Positions 44,095-54,340 are shown, numbered from the stretch's first letter. The stretch is 64,000 bases of DNA from Lachnospiraceae bacterium A2 (GCA_000403315.2 KE159636.1:897358-961357); one strand, 5' to 3'. Numbers and translations are program-made. Notes: generated by a model not told the origin, from the letters alone.

Positions 44095-44280
44095 ACCAGT
44101 TATGAGGATGAACTTTATATTTTGGGAATTTACCACGATGAAACCATGGCTGGTTTTGTGCTTTATGACTACGGTAATACTTTTCCTGGTTGGTCTATGA
44201 GCGGTTTTATGATTGGTAAGCAGTTTCAAAGAAAGGGTTATGGAAAAATTGAATATACATTTTTAGATATGAAGATATAA
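44095..44280 (+). pseudogene. Second GNAT remnant
   Basis: YEDELYILGIYHDETMAGFV LYDYGNTFPGWSMSGFMIGK QFQRKGYGKIEYTFLDMKI: the strand-turn-strand and motif A (QRKGYGK) of a spermidine-acetyltransferase-type GNAT, cut at both ends. 43796-44094 between the two remnants is gene-free, with a GC-rich patch at 43900-44000. Confidence 0.75.
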
Positions 44281-44401
44281 TAATGGAAGCGTATAACCAT
44301 ATCGGAGAGCTGGCAAGGATTGAAAATGAGACCACAACTTCAAAAGAAATAAGGGCTGCAAACCATTGATTTAAAAGGGTTTGCAAAAAACAACAAAAAT
44401 A

Positions 44402-44444
44402 TTAGCACTCAACCCTTGACGTGGCTAACAAAGCGTGGTATTGT
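44402..44444 (+). promoter_or_regulatory. clpB promoter overlapping a half CIRCE
   Basis: -35 TTGACG (44416), 17-nt spacer, -10 TATTGT (44439). TTAGCACTC-N9-CGTGGCTAA (44402-44428) has a perfect left CIRCE arm and a degraded right arm (GCTAA kept) overlapping the -35. HrcA control may be weak or lost. Confidence 0.55.
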
Positions 44445-44551
44445 TATAGCAGACATAGAACAGAAAAGGAAATAGCAAAGGGCCTGCATGGAGTTTTGGC
44501 TATTTACCAATACTATGGTTTGGCAGCAATCCAAGGGAAGGAGGAACCCTT

Positions 44552-47137
44552 ATGAATATCCAGAAATTTACACAGAAATCTATTGAAGCAGTTAACGGCT
44601 GCGAGAAGCTGGCATACGAATATGGAAACCAGGAGATTGAGCAGGAACACCTGCTGGTATCGCTGCTCCTGCAGGAAGACGGCTTAATCCCTAAATTAAT
44701 TGAAAAAATGGAAATCAACCTAGAGCATTTTACCGGGAATGCCCAAAACCATCTTGCTAAGCGGGTAAAGGTTTCCGGCGGCCAGATCTATATGGGGCAG
44801 AGCCTGAACAAAGTCTTAGTCAGCGCCGAAGATGAGGCCAAGAAAATGGGGGATGAGTATGTGTCCGTGGAGCACCTGTTCCTGACGCTTTTAAAATACC
44901 CCAATCAGGCCATGAAGGAAATGTTCAAGGAATATGGCATTACAAGGGAGCGGTTCCTGCAGGCCCTTGCTACTGTACGGGGCAACCAGAAGGTAGTTTC
45001 CGACAATCCAGAAGCCACCTATGATACTCTGGCAAAATATGGCTATGACATGGTGGAGCGGGCAAGGGAGCAAAAAATTGACCCTGTAATTGGCCGGGAC
45101 AATGAAATCCGCAACGTTGTCCGCATCCTTTCCCGGAAAACCAAGAATAACCCCGTCCTGATTGGGGAGCCGGGTGTGGGGAAAACGGCGGTGGTGGAAG
45201 GGCTTGCCCAGCGGATTGTCCGTGGGGACGTGCCGGAAGGCCTGAAAGACAAGCGGCTCTTTGCGCTGGATATGGGCGCGCTGGTGGCCGGGGCAAAGTA
45301 CCGGGGGGAATTTGAGGAGCGGCTGAAGGCAGTGCTGGATGAAATCAAAAGCAGCGATGGCCAGATTATCCTGTTCATTGACGAGCTCCATACCATTGTG
45401 GGCGCAGGGAAGACCGATGGCGCCATGGATGCTGGGCAGCTCCTGAAGCCCATGCTGGCAAGAGGGGAGCTGCACTGCATTGGCGCAACCACCTTAGATG
45501 AATACCGGGAATATATTGAAAAGGACGCCGCGCTGGAGCGGAGGTTCCAGCCTGTGCTGGTGGCAGAACCCACCGTAGAGGACACCATTTCTATTTTAAG
45601 GGGCTTAAAAGACCGCTATGAAGTGTTCCATGGGGTGAAAATTACAGATTCTGCCCTAGTGTCAGCGGCTACCTTATCCAACCGTTACATCAGCGACCGG
45701 TTCCTGCCGGATAAGGCCATTGACTTAGTGGACGAGGCCTGTGCGCTGATTAAGACAGAGCTGGATTCCATGCCTACGGAACTAGACGAACTCCAGCGCA
45801 AGGTCATGCAGATGGAAATTGAGGAAGCCGCATTGAAAAAGGAAGAGGATCGCTTAAGCAAGGACCGCCTTGGAGCCTTGCAAAAGGAACTTGCCGACCT
45901 GAAAAATGAGTTCCAGTCCCGGAAAGCCCAGTGGGACAATGAAAAAAGTTCCGTAGAGCGGGTGCAGAAGCTGCGGGAAGAGCTGGAAGCCCTGAACAAA
46001 GAAATCGCCATGGCCCAGCAAAAGTATGATTTGGAAAAAGCGGCAGAGCTCCAATATGGGAAGAAGCCAGAGCTGCAGCGTCAATTAGAACTGGAAGAAG
46101 AACAGGTGAAAAAGAAAGATTTAAGCCTTGTGCATGAAAATGTAAGCGAGGAGGAAATCGCCAAAATCATTTCCCGCTGGACGGGAATCCCAGTGGCAAA
46201 GCTGACGGAAAGCGAACGGAACAAGACGCTGCATTTGGATGAGGAACTCCACAAGCGTGTCATCGGCCAAGAGGAAGGCGTTACGAAGGTGACAGAAGCA
46301 ATTATCCGCTCCAAGGCAGGGATTAAAGACCCTACCAAGCCCATTGGTTCCTTCCTGTTCTTAGGCCCCACCGGGGTGGGCAAGACAGAACTGGCGAAAG
46401 CGTTGGCAGCCAGCCTGTTCGATGATGAAAACAACATGGTAAGGCTAGACATGAGCGAATATATGGAAAAATATTCCGTATCCCGCCTGATTGGGGCGCC
46501 TCCCGGATATGTAGGCTACGAGGAAGGGGGACAGCTTACCGAAGCTGTGCGGCGCAAGCCTTATTCCGTGGTGCTGTTTGACGAGGTGGAAAAAGCCCAT
46601 CCAGATGTATTTAACGTGCTGCTCCAAGTCTTGGATGACGGGCGCATAACCGACTCCCAAGGGCGCACGGTGGATTTTAAAAATACGATCTTAATCATGA
46701 CCTCCAACTTAGGCTCCTCCTATCTGTTGGAAGGCATAGGGGAGGATGGCAGCATCAAGCCGGAATGTGAAGCAGCCGTTATGGCGGAACTGCAAAATAA
46801 TTTCCGCCCAGAATTCCTAAACCGCCTGGATGAGGTAATCCTCTTTAAGCCCTTAAGCAAAACTGATATCGGCTCCATCATCCACCTCCTGCTGGCAGAC
46901 TTGAACAAACGCTTGGCAGACCGGGAAGTGTCCGTGGAACTGACGCAGGCCGCGCAGGAATTTGCCGTAGCCCATGGCTACGACCCAGTATATGGCGCAA
47001 GGCCCCTGAAACGATACCTCCAGAAAACAGTGGAAACACTTGCCGCAAAGCTTATCCTTTCTGACGGCGTGGGGGCTGGCAGCACAATCCTGATTGATGT
47101 GGAAAATGGCAGCCTGGCTGCTAAATGTAAAATGTAA
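44552..47137 (+). CDS. clpB: ATP-dependent disaggregase ClpB
   Basis: 861 residues, full length. N-terminal Clp_N domain ([20 protein letters not shown]), AAA-1 with Walker [12 protein letters not shown] and Walker [15 protein letters not shown]. The long coiled-coil middle domain (~405-525) distinguishes ClpB from ClpC/A. AAA-2 has [11 protein letters not shown] and [14 protein letters not shown], then the C-terminal D2 small domain. It extracts proteins from aggregates with DnaK help. AAGGAGG precedes the ATG. Terminator at 47167. Its closeness to hsp20 and groESL makes this a chaperone neighbourhood. Confidence 0.97.
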   Translation: MNIQKFTQKSIEAVNGCEKLAYEYGNQEIEQEHLLVSLLLQEDGLIPKLIEKMEINLEHFTGNAQNHLAKRVKVSGGQIYMGQSLNKVLVSAEDEAKKMGDEYVSVEHLFLTLLKYPNQAMKEMFKEYGITRERFLQALATVRGNQKVVSDNPEATYDTLAKYGYDMVERAREQKIDPVIGRDNEIRNVVRILSRKTKNNPVLIGEPGVGKTAVVEGLAQRIVRGDVPEGLKDKRLFALDMGALVAGAKYRGEFEERLKAVLDEIKSSDGQIILFIDELHTIVGAGKTDGAMDAGQLLKPMLARGELHCIGATTLDEYREYIEKDAALERRFQPVLVAEPTVEDTISILRGLKDRYEVFHGVKITDSALVSAATLSNRYISDRFLPDKAIDLVDEACALIKTELDSMPTELDELQRKVMQMEIEEAALKKEEDRLSKDRLGALQKELADLKNEFQSRKAQWDNEKSSVERVQKLREELEALNKEIAMAQQKYDLEKAAELQYGKKPELQRQLELEEEQVKKKDLSLVHENVSEEEIAKIISRWTGIPVAKLTESERNKTLHLDEELHKRVIGQEEGVTKVTEAIIRSKAGIKDPTKPIGSFLFLGPTGVGKTELAKALAASLFDDENNMVRLDMSEYMEKYSVSRLIGAPPGYVGYEEGGQLTEAVRRKPYSVVLFDEVEKAHPDVFNVLLQVLDDGRITDSQGRTVDFKNTILIMTSNLGSSYLLEGIGEDGSIKPECEAAVMAELQNNFRPEFLNRLDEVILFKPLSKTDIGSIIHLLLADLNKRLADREVSVELTQAAQEFAVAHGYDPVYGARPLKRYLQKTVETLAAKLILSDGVGAGSTILIDVENGSLAAKCKM

Positions 47138-47166
47138 ATATGGCGCCATGAGGTAATGGCTTATCT

Positions 47167-47196
47167 GCAAGGTATGGAAACATACCTTGCATTTTT
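47167..47196 (+). terminator. clpB terminator
   Basis: gcaaggtatg-gaaa-cataccttgc, perfect 10-bp stem followed by ATTTTT. Confidence 0.9.
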
Positions 47197-47233
47197 GCCT
47201 TATTTGTAGTATTATATATAATATAAATAAGGC
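47197..47233. promoter_or_regulatory. Inverted repeat operator before the GntR gene
   Basis: gccttattt-N19-aaataaggc, perfect 9-bp arms around an AT-rich promoter-like core (tattatatataatat). Probably the autoregulatory site of the GntR protein. Confidence 0.6.
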
Positions 47234-47261
47234 AAAGCATACAAGGAAAGGAATACCGCTT

Positions 47262-47636
47262 ATGGTAATGAAACTGGATTTTGCCAGCGCCACTCCCATC
47301 TACCAGCAAATCCGGGACCAAATCGTACAGGCAGTGGCAGATGGCGCTTTCACAGACGGGGATAGGCTTCCCACCATACGCGCCCTTGCCAGCGAGGCTG
47401 GCATTAATACAATGACGGTAAATAAGGCATACCAGCTTTTGAAGCAGGAAGGGTACATTATCACGGACAGGCGCAACGGGGCAATTGTCCAATGTGCTAG
47501 TGGGAAGAAAAAAGCAGTGGAACGGAAGGTAGGGAAGGAACTGGAGCTGTTGGCCGCGGAAGCGAAAATTGCAGGGATTTCCCAAGAAGAATTTTTGCAG
47601 ATGTGTAGGAAAGCCTACGGAGGGCATCAGGCATGA
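47262..47636 (+). CDS. GntR-family regulator, YtrA subfamily
   Basis: 124 residues from ATG 47262. Winged HTH: SATPIYQQIRDQIVQAVADG AFTDGDRLPTIRALASEAGI NTMTVNKAYQLLKQEGYI. Only a short ~45-residue tail follows (YtrA type, no large ligand domain). Such regulators usually repress an adjacent membrane or ABC operon; here the downstream membrane protein begins 33 nt later. Confidence 0.92.
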   Translation: MVMKLDFASATPIYQQIRDQIVQAVADGAFTDGDRLPTIRALASEAGINTMTVNKAYQLLKQEGYIITDRRNGAIVQCASGKKKAVERKVGKELELLAAEAKIAGISQEEFLQMCRKAYGGHQA

Positions 47637-47668
47637 ACATCCACGGGAATTCCAGAAAGGAGGAAATT

Positions 47669-49099
47669 ATGGCTCTGAGAATTATTATGGCAGTCTTCAT
47701 GCTGCCGATCTTGCCTATTTGTTTTGGGGCATTTTGGTTTTTGGCAGGGGAAAAGCGTGGGACGCAGTTTGGGGTGGCTTTGTGGGAAGGGGCTAGGGAG
47801 CAGACGCAGGTACAGGAAATCAAAAAGCGTTATAAACGGGAACTGAAGCTTTACGCCCTGATCTGCTTGCTGGTATTTTTCCTGACATTGCTGCCAAAAC
47901 ATGAATCTTTGCTGGTTACTGGGATGGTGGCGTGGGCGTTTTTTGCCTTCGTGTTCCTGCTCCTTCCATTCCGCAGGGCAAATCAAAGGATGCGGGGGCA
48001 GAAACAGGAATACCTTGCTTCCCTGCCCAAAGAGGGGAAACCGGAAAGCCGGGAGGAAATCTTGGTTGACGTGACGGCAGCAGGTGCGCCAAAACAGAAA
48101 TCGCCCAGGAAAGCCATTTATGCAGGCTGTGCCTTTGCAATGCTTGCGCCAATTGCCGAGCTGCTGTTCTACCGCATTTGGTACCGCCCATGGCTGCCGG
48201 GGCTGTTGGCTGTGGAATCCACGCTGCTGGCTACGGCGTGTGCCGCCTGGTGCTTTCTGGCATACGTAAGGTTTTACGATAAGCAGAGGGTCAATGTGTT
48301 TACTTATAACAGCCAGGTGAATATGCAGCTTGCAGGAATCCGGAGGTACCATTTGGGCAGGTTCTGCACAATTATGGCTTGGCTGACAGGAGCCTTTAAC
48401 TGGGGGATGCTGCTGGCGTTCCACTTCCCGCCTAATATGTTCCTGTGGCTGGTTTTTATCCTTAGCTTTCTGTTTGGTTCCATAAGCATAGCCCTGATGT
48501 TTTATTGCTGGAGGCAGATCGGGAAGGGCAGCCAGAAGTATCTGGACGGGGAGCCGCTGGCTGAGGAAGATGGTGATAAATATTGGATTTGGGGAATGGT
48601 TTACTATAATAAAAATGACAGCCGTTCCTTTGTAGAAGCCCGGGCTGGCCTGGGCGTCACCTCAAATATGGCAAAGCCTGCCATGAAATATACGGTAATC
48701 CTTGCGCTGCTTGTGCTATTCCTTACCATTGCTTTGGTATGTGGGGAAAGTGTTTTGGAGGATTTCACCCCTGTTTCCCTTTCCTATAAAACGGGGACGC
48801 TGACGGCAGAACACTGGAAAAAGGAATACCAAATTCCGCAGGAGGAGATTAAGCAGGCAGCCCTTCTGGAAGAACTGCCGGACATCAGGAGAAAAAGCGG
48901 GACTTCCATGGAGCATGTGTTAAAAGGAAACTATTACTGCGAAACGGACCGGCGGGATTTCAAGGTCTGCCTAAATCCCAAGGAACCGCCCTTTTTGATG
49001 GTGGAATGTTCGGATGGCAGATGGTACCTGCTTGGGGGCAGTGATGGGGAGGAAACGAGGCAGGTATATACCCACTTAGGGAATGCTATGGTGCGATAG
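47669..49099 (+). CDS. Membrane protein with DUF5808 domain
   Basis: 476 residues from ATG 47669 (AAAGGAGG upstream); a start at 47633 overlapping the GntR stop is less likely. About eight predicted membrane helices. The segment GDKYWIWGMVYYNKNDSRSF VEARAGLGVTSNMA is the DUF5808 motif found in YtrA-linked membrane proteins. A soluble PH-like C-terminal domain (~390-470) follows. The physiological role is unknown. In an operon with the GntR gene. Confidence 0.85.
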   Translation: MALRIIMAVFMLPILPICFGAFWFLAGEKRGTQFGVALWEGAREQTQVQEIKKRYKRELKLYALICLLVFFLTLLPKHESLLVTGMVAWAFFAFVFLLLPFRRANQRMRGQKQEYLASLPKEGKPESREEILVDVTAAGAPKQKSPRKAIYAGCAFAMLAPIAELLFYRIWYRPWLPGLLAVESTLLATACAAWCFLAYVRFYDKQRVNVFTYNSQVNMQLAGIRRYHLGRFCTIMAWLTGAFNWGMLLAFHFPPNMFLWLVFILSFLFGSISIALMFYCWRQIGKGSQKYLDGEPLAEEDGDKYWIWGMVYYNKNDSRSFVEARAGLGVTSNMAKPAMKYTVILALLVLFLTIALVCGESVLEDFTPVSLSYKTGTLTAEHWKKEYQIPQEEIKQAALLEELPDIRRKSGTSMEHVLKGNYYCETDRRDFKVCLNPKEPPFLMVECSDGRWYLLGGSDGEETRQVYTHLGNAMVR

Positions 49100-49195
49100 G
49101 TTAGGCAGCGATGGGAAGGGAATATGGTAGGCGTATGATTTGCATTATAATATTCACAGAACGAATGTATTTAAAGAAATAAATCTTGAAAAGTA

Positions 49196-49247
49196 TTGAA
49201 TATTTTCCTTATATATGTTATAAAATATAACATATATAAGGAAAATA
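49196..49247. promoter_or_regulatory. Promoter with a 47-bp palindrome centred on its -10
   Basis: Two perfect 22-bp inverted arms, 49201-49222 and 49226-49247, surround aaa. TTGAAT (49196-49201), a 17-nt spacer and TATAAA (49219-49224) place the -10 at the centre of symmetry. AGGAG of the first gene follows 4 nt after the right arm. A strong operator is likely. Confidence 0.7.
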
Positions 49248-49262
49248 ATAAGGAGAAAAGAT

Positions 49263-50579
49263 ATGTTTACGAAAGTAAAGCTGAAGAATTACAAATCACT
49301 GGTTGATTTGGAAGTTGATTTGAAAGGAACCAAAAACCAGCCAAAGCCCCTTATCATCATATATGGAGAAAATGGTGTGGGGAAGTCCAACTTTGCAGCA
49401 TCTTTTCTTACTTTAAGCGAATCCCTGCAAACAATGTCGCTTAGGAAAGTAATACAGCAATTTATGGAAGAAACGATGGACGGGATTCCCAAAGAATTTG
49501 TCGTGAAAATGATTTCCCAGAACCTACGCGATACCGAAACCATCATCAAGAATTGCAAAACCATAAATTCTAAGGGGAATATGTTGCTTGAATTTGGATT
49601 TATCATTGGTAGGAAGCATGGGAATTACATTCTGGAATATGATGATACCAAATTAGTGCATGAGAGGCTGGACTATGCCTTGAATAAAAACAAAACCAAT
49701 TTATATGATATCACATTAGAAAATATCAAGATAAACGATAAGCTTTTTTTGGACAGTGAATATGCAAAAGAATTGAAAGAGCTATTGGTAAAATACAGGG
49801 GAAAACATAGTTTCCTCTCTATTTTGCTTTCAGAAAAAGAGGAGAAAGCGGATGGATATGTGGAAGAAAAAGTGTCAGGCAGCTTGTTTGATGTAATTAA
49901 CCGTTTCCGGGGTATGTCATTAAGGGTGAAAACAGGAAATAAAGGAGAGCGGGGCAGGATTGGCGTCCCACATAAAATACTAGGCGAGCTGATTGAGGGG
50001 GAAATTGATGTTTCCGAAGAGGCAGAATTGGATCAGGCACAGGAGCTGCTGAATGAGTTCTTTTCACAGGCCTATTCCGATATCAAAGGGGCATATTACA
50101 GAAAAGAATATAGGGAACATAGAATTGAGTACGAATTGGTGTTCCGGAAATTGATCTATGGGAAAGTCGTGGACATTGCAGCAGAATCTGAGTCTACAGG
50201 GACGTTGCATCTGTTGGATATTCTGCCATTTTTATTGATGGGAGTGAAAGGGAAGGCAGTTGTAATCGACGAGCTGGATACAGGGATACATGATTTGTTA
50301 GTCAATAGTATCTTAAGCAATGTGCTGGATTCCATCCGCGGGCAATTAATCATAACAACGCATAATACCATGCTGTTGGAAACAGAAATAGACCCTTCTT
50401 GCATTTATACTTTCTATGTAGACAAGGATGCCAATAAATATTTGGAACCAATTGTAGCATATGAGGGTAGGGCACATCCGAACCTGAATTATCGGAACCG
50501 GTACCTGAAAGGGATGTATGGGGGCATTCCAATGGTCCGGGATATAGATTTTGATGAATTATGGGACATTTTCGATTAG
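49263..50579 (+). CDS. AAA/ABC-type ATPase of a putative defence module
   Basis: 438 residues. Walker A IIYGENGVGKSNFAASF near the start, preceded by the typical FTKVKLKNYKSLVDLEVDL strand. Walker B-like AVVIDELDTGIHDLLVNSIL and a late H-loop (LIITTHNTMLLE). This is the AAA_15/AAA_21 type of SMC-like ATPase found in RloA, OLD, AbiL and PARIS systems. The following gene (14 nt away) is TOPRIM/RloB-like. The pair reads as a two-component, possibly anti-phage, ATPase-nuclease system; that is inference from the arrangement. Confidence 0.85.
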   Translation: MFTKVKLKNYKSLVDLEVDLKGTKNQPKPLIIIYGENGVGKSNFAASFLTLSESLQTMSLRKVIQQFMEETMDGIPKEFVVKMISQNLRDTETIIKNCKTINSKGNMLLEFGFIIGRKHGNYILEYDDTKLVHERLDYALNKNKTNLYDITLENIKINDKLFLDSEYAKELKELLVKYRGKHSFLSILLSEKEEKADGYVEEKVSGSLFDVINRFRGMSLRVKTGNKGERGRIGVPHKILGELIEGEIDVSEEAELDQAQELLNEFFSQAYSDIKGAYYRKEYREHRIEYELVFRKLIYGKVVDIAAESESTGTLHLLDILPFLLMGVKGKAVVIDELDTGIHDLLVNSILSNVLDSIRGQLIITTHNTMLLETEIDPSCIYTFYVDKDANKYLEPIVAYEGRAHPNLNYRNRYLKGMYGGIPMVRDIDFDELWDIFD

Positions 50580-50592
50580 GGGAGGTAACTGT

Positions 50593-51192
50593 ATGCAAAA
50601 GCGGAAACCATGTTACCTGAAATCTGTTGTGATTGTCCATGGGAAATCAGAAAAACAAATCTGTGATTACATCAAGTCTAATCTGCGGCTGAAAATGGAA
50701 GTGATAAGCGAGAAAAAGGGGGAGAAATCCATCCAGATTAATGGGCTAGGACATTTGCTGAAGGATAAACGGTTTTCTTCGTTCAGGCAATTTATCAAAT
50801 TTTTCGACGATGTTGAGGTTGTTGGGGAGAAGACAAAGAAAAAACTGGCTCCATATTTTAAAATCTTCATCATCATGGACACGGACGATTGCGCAGAAGA
50901 ACAAAAGAGGAGATATATTACAAAAGAAATGTTCCAAGGCCATTGGGCGTATGATTATATTATTCCTATTTTCAATTCACCGGATTTAGAATCGGTTTTG
51001 GTAAAGGCAGGCATAAAGTTTGAGAAAAAGGGAGCAGACAGGAAGAAAGAGTACATAAAGATATTTCCGACCGACACAAAATACTCCCATCGGGAGGGAG
51101 TGGAGCTGCAAACATTTGCCAATAACCTAAAGAATGTAGAAGACAGCAATTTGCACCAGTTTATACAGCACTGTTTAGAAAGCGCTGAATAA
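50593..51192 (+). CDS. RloB/TOPRIM-like partner of the ATPase
   Basis: 199 residues from ATG 50593 with GGGGAGG. SVVIVHGKSEKQICDYIKSN matches a TOPRIM first motif (G-x-x-E) and YFKIFIIMDTDDCAEEQKRR matches the D-x-D motif. NSPDLESVLVKAGIK and the helical end fit RloB-like proteins. Such partners are thought to act as nucleases released or activated by the ATPase. Exact family (RloB, AriB or other) was not determined. Confidence 0.72.
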   Translation: MQKRKPCYLKSVVIVHGKSEKQICDYIKSNLRLKMEVISEKKGEKSIQINGLGHLLKDKRFSSFRQFIKFFDDVEVVGEKTKKKLAPYFKIFIIMDTDDCAEEQKRRYITKEMFQGHWAYDYIIPIFNSPDLESVLVKAGIKFEKKGADRKKEYIKIFPTDTKYSHREGVELQTFANNLKNVEDSNLHQFIQHCLESAE

Positions 51193-51245
51193 AGGACATC
51201 CCTCCCTCATATATTTTAGGGAAACACCTATGGAGCATTCAGTGG

Positions 51246-51992
51246 ATGAAAGGAAAGAAAATCTGGAAAAAATGCCTGATCTTCGACGTCTGCTGCATCT
51301 GCCTGCTGCTGGCCCTTACCATCACCGGGACAGGGAGAGGGGCGGAGGTGAAACAAGGGTTCCTGGCAGCGGCCGGGTATGTGGAAAAAATACGGCAGGC
51401 GTCCAGCGCAGCCCCCAAAGACGCCGCATCTGCAGAGAAGAAAAGGATAGCCCTTACCTTTGACGATGGGCCGAACCCTCAATATACCCCAGAAATGCTT
51501 GCAGCGCTTAAGGAACGGAATGTGAAGGCGACTTTTTTCCTATTGGGGCAGGAGGTGGAGAAATACCCCGAAATTGTAAAGCAAATCCAGGCAGACGGCC
51601 ACTTAATCGGGAACCATTCCTATAAGCATGAACAGCTCAGCAAGCTGCCTATGGAGCAGGCCTGCAGCCAGGTCAGCCGCACCAATGAACTGATTTACGG
51701 AATTACCGGGGTATACCCCTCTTACCTGCGCCCGCCTTTTGGGGACTGGCATGAGAAGCTGGACGGGGAAGTAAATATGGTGGAGGTGCTCTGGGACGTG
51801 GACACTCTGGACTGGTCCAGCCAGGACCATGCAAAAATTGTGGAGAAAGTTGTAAAAAATGTGGAGGAAGATGATATAATCCTGATGCATGACGGCTATG
51901 AAACCTCTGTCACCGCGGCAATGGAAATTATTGACACATTGCAGAAACAGGGGTATGAGTTTGTCACAGTAGACCAGCTTTTGTTTGAGTGA
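51246..51992 (+). CDS. Polysaccharide deacetylase (NodB domain)
   Basis: 248 residues. N-terminal membrane anchor or signal (IFDVCCICLLLALTITGTG). NodB motifs: ALTFDDGPNPQYT (catalytic Asp, metal Asp), GNHSYKH (metal His pair), LRPPFGDWH, WDVDTLDWSS and IILMHDGY. A metal-dependent esterase that removes acetyl groups from peptidoglycan or other amino sugars outside the cell. The start is uncertain: no strong ribosome site, but the signal-like sequence supports 51246. Confidence 0.92.
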   Translation: MKGKKIWKKCLIFDVCCICLLLALTITGTGRGAEVKQGFLAAAGYVEKIRQASSAAPKDAASAEKKRIALTFDDGPNPQYTPEMLAALKERNVKATFFLLGQEVEKYPEIVKQIQADGHLIGNHSYKHEQLSKLPMEQACSQVSRTNELIYGITGVYPSYLRPPFGDWHEKLDGEVNMVEVLWDVDTLDWSSQDHAKIVEKVVKNVEEDDIILMHDGYETSVTAAMEIIDTLQKQGYEFVTVDQLLFE

Positions 51993-52193
51993 GCAGCTGC
52001 CTGCCAAAATTAACCTTATTTCCAACAAAAATACATAGTTCCCACCCGGCGGGTTATAGTATAATAATAACAGCTATGTTCACATCGGCGCGTGTACGGC
52101 TTACCATGCCAAAACGGCTATGGCATAGGAGCTGGGAGGAAGATATAGCAGGGGCACAGTACATAGAAGAAAACGAGCGAGGTTAAAGGACTT

Positions 52194-52892
52194 ATGAAAA
52201 TTGCAATCTGTGACGACTGCCGTCAGGACGCCTTACGGCTGAAAGCACTGCTGAATGGAAACCATGATGCAGTGCTTTATTCTGGCGCAAAACAGCTTTT
52301 AGAGGACGTGAAGGGACGGGGGAAACGTTATGGCCTGTACCTGATTGACATTTACATGGACACTGTAAGCGGCATTGAGCTGGCAGGGCAGCTTAGGGAA
52401 GAAGTGGAGGACGCGGCTATCTGCTTCATTTCCACAAGCGACGCCTTTTACCGTGAAGCATATGACCTGTATGCAGTGCAGTACCTGATTAAGCCCGTGA
52501 AGCAAGAGGACCTGGACTGTTTGCTGGAACGGCTTTCCCGCCATATGGAGAAAGAAAAGGAGAATTCCCTGTGGTTCCGCTGGCGCGGGCAGGCCGGGGC
52601 GATCCCCTATGGGAAAATCCTGTATGTCAGCAGCAGGGAGCACACTATCTTTATCCACTGCCGGGATGGGCGGATTCAGGAGTGCACCGGGAAATTAAGC
52701 GAAATGGCAGGGCAGATTTGCGGGGACGTGTTTTCCAGATGCCACCAGAGCTTTATTGTCAATATGTACCAGGTGGACAGGATGAATGGGAATGAGCTGA
52801 TTGTCCACGGCCAAAGGGTTCCTGTTTCACGGCGTTACCTTGCCGGCATCAGGAAACGTTACCGGGAAATCCTCTTTGATGAAACATCTTAA
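52194..52892 (+). CDS. LytTR-family response regulator
   Basis: 232 residues. Receiver domain: AICDDCRQDALRLKAL (acidic pair), LYLIDIYMDTVSGIELA (phospho-acceptor Asp), FISTSDAF, YLIKPVKQEDL (Lys). LytTR DNA-binding domain: GKILYVSSREHTIFIHCRDG ... FSRCHQSFIVNMYQVDRMN. No sensor kinase is adjacent, so the partner is elsewhere. An ATG 52194 start follows gaggttaaagg. The spacer 51993-52193 holds no gene. Confidence 0.94.
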   Translation: MKIAICDDCRQDALRLKALLNGNHDAVLYSGAKQLLEDVKGRGKRYGLYLIDIYMDTVSGIELAGQLREEVEDAAICFISTSDAFYREAYDLYAVQYLIKPVKQEDLDCLLERLSRHMEKEKENSLWFRWRGQAGAIPYGKILYVSSREHTIFIHCRDGRIQECTGKLSEMAGQICGDVFSRCHQSFIVNMYQVDRMNGNELIVHGQRVPVSRRYLAGIRKRYREILFDETS

Positions 52893-53020
52893 AAAACAGG
52901 TGACGGATGGGGCGGCGTATGGTATGATTGGTTGGAAAGAATGTGTAGGGAAAAAACAAAGAAACCTTATATGAAATGGAAAGGAATCTATCCAACCAGT
53001 GTAAAGGAGGACCAGTCCCC

Positions 53021-54340
53021 ATGGATTTATTTGATTATATGAGGGAACAGAACCAGGAAAAAGAAGCTCCCTTAGCCAGCCGCCTGCGCCCCTCTGTTTT
53101 AGAGGAGGTCGCAGGCCAGCAGCATATCATAGGGAAGGATAAGCTGCTGTACCGCGCCATCCAAGCCGACAAGCTCAGCTCTGTCATTTTCTACGGCCCG
53201 CCGGGCACAGGCAAAACCACTCTGGCAAAAGTCATTGCCAATACTACCAGCGCAGAATTTACCCAAATCAACGCCACGTCCGCCGGAAAGAAGGACATGG
53301 AAGAAGTCGTCCGTCAGGCAAAAGACAGCCGGGGGATGTATGGGAAAAAGACCATACTGTTTATTGATGAGATCCACCGTTTTAATAAATCCCAGCAGGA
53401 TTACCTGCTGCCCTTTGTAGAGGACGGCACAGTGATTTTGGTTGGCGCCACAACGGAAAACCCATATTTTGAAGTAAACGGGGCGCTGCTGTCCCGTTCT
53501 GTTATTTTTGAATTAAAGCCTTTGGAAAAGGAAGATATCAAAACCATCCTGAAACGGGCGGTTACCGACCAGGAAAAAGGGATGGGCAGCTTCCATGCCG
53601 TGGTTGCAGAGGATGCCATGGAATTTTTGGCCGATGTGGCAAACGGGGATGCAAGGGCTGCACTGACAGCCATAGAGCTGGGGATCCTGACGACGCCCAG
53701 AAGCGACGATGGGAAGATCCATATTACCCTTGAAGTGGCTTCGGAGTGTATCCAGAAAAGGGTGGTGCAGTATGATAAAACAGGGGATAACCATTACGAT
53801 ACGGTTTCGGCGTTTATCAAGAGCATGAGGGGATCCGACCCGGACGCAGCCGTCTATTACCTTGCAAAAATGCTGTATGCCGGGGAGGATATTAAGTTTA
53901 TTGCAAGGCGGATTATGATCTGCGCTTCGGAGGACGTGGGGAATGCAGACCCTAACGCACTGGTGCTTGCCGCCAGCGCCGCCCAGGCGGTGGAGCGGGT
54001 GGGGATGCCGGAAGCCCAGATTATCCTTTCACAGGCAGCAGCCTATGTGGCAAGCGCGCCCAAGAGCAACGCCGCTTGCCTGGCAATCAGCCGCGCCATG
54101 GAAATAGTCCGGACGACCAAGACTGCCCCTGTCCCTGTGCATCTGCAGGATTCCCATTACAGGGGGGCAAAAAAACTGGGACATGGGCAGGGCTACCTTT
54201 ATGCCCACGATTATCCCAACCATTATGTCAGGCAGCAATACCTCCCAGACGGGCTTACAGATGTGAAATTTTATGAGCCAACGGAAAATGGCTATGAGAA
54301 GCAGATAAAAGCCCATTTAAAATTCCTGAAGGAAACGTAA
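53021..54340 (+). CDS. rarA: Replication-associated recombination protein RarA (MgsA)
   Basis: 439 residues from ATG 53021, with AAAGGAGG 10 nt upstream; the longer frame is less likely. ASRLRPSVLEEVAGQQHI, Walker A FYGPPGTGKTTLAKVIA, Walker B ILFIDEIHRFNKSQQDYLLP, sensor GATTENPYFEVNGALLSRS, then the family-specific C-terminus with AAAYVASAPKSNAACLAI and YLPDGLTDVKFYEP. An AAA+ clamp-loader-like ATPase acting at stalled replication forks. Confidence 0.96.
   Translation: MDLFDYMREQNQEKEAPLASRLRPSVLEEVAGQQHIIGKDKLLYRAIQADKLSSVIFYGPPGTGKTTLAKVIANTTSAEFTQINATSAGKKDMEEVVRQAKDSRGMYGKKTILFIDEIHRFNKSQQDYLLPFVEDGTVILVGATTENPYFEVNGALLSRSVIFELKPLEKEDIKTILKRAVTDQEKGMGSFHAVVAEDAMEFLADVANGDARAALTAIELGILTTPRSDDGKIHITLEVASECIQKRVVQYDKTGDNHYDTVSAFIKSMRGSDPDAAVYYLAKMLYAGEDIKFIARRIMICASEDVGNADPNALVLAASAAQAVERVGMPEAQIILSQAAAYVASAPKSNAACLAISRAMEIVRTTKTAPVPVHLQDSHYRGAKKLGHGQGYLYAHDYPNHYVRQQYLPDGLTDVKFYEPTENGYEKQIKAHLKFLKET

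Noticed and set aside
44891..45588. Minus-strand frames inside clpB
   Set aside because: Antisense shadows of a conserved full-length gene.
49263..51192. Naming the ATPase/TOPRIM pair as PARIS
   Set aside because: Motifs fit several ATPase-TOPRIM systems; I could not identify AriB-specific features.
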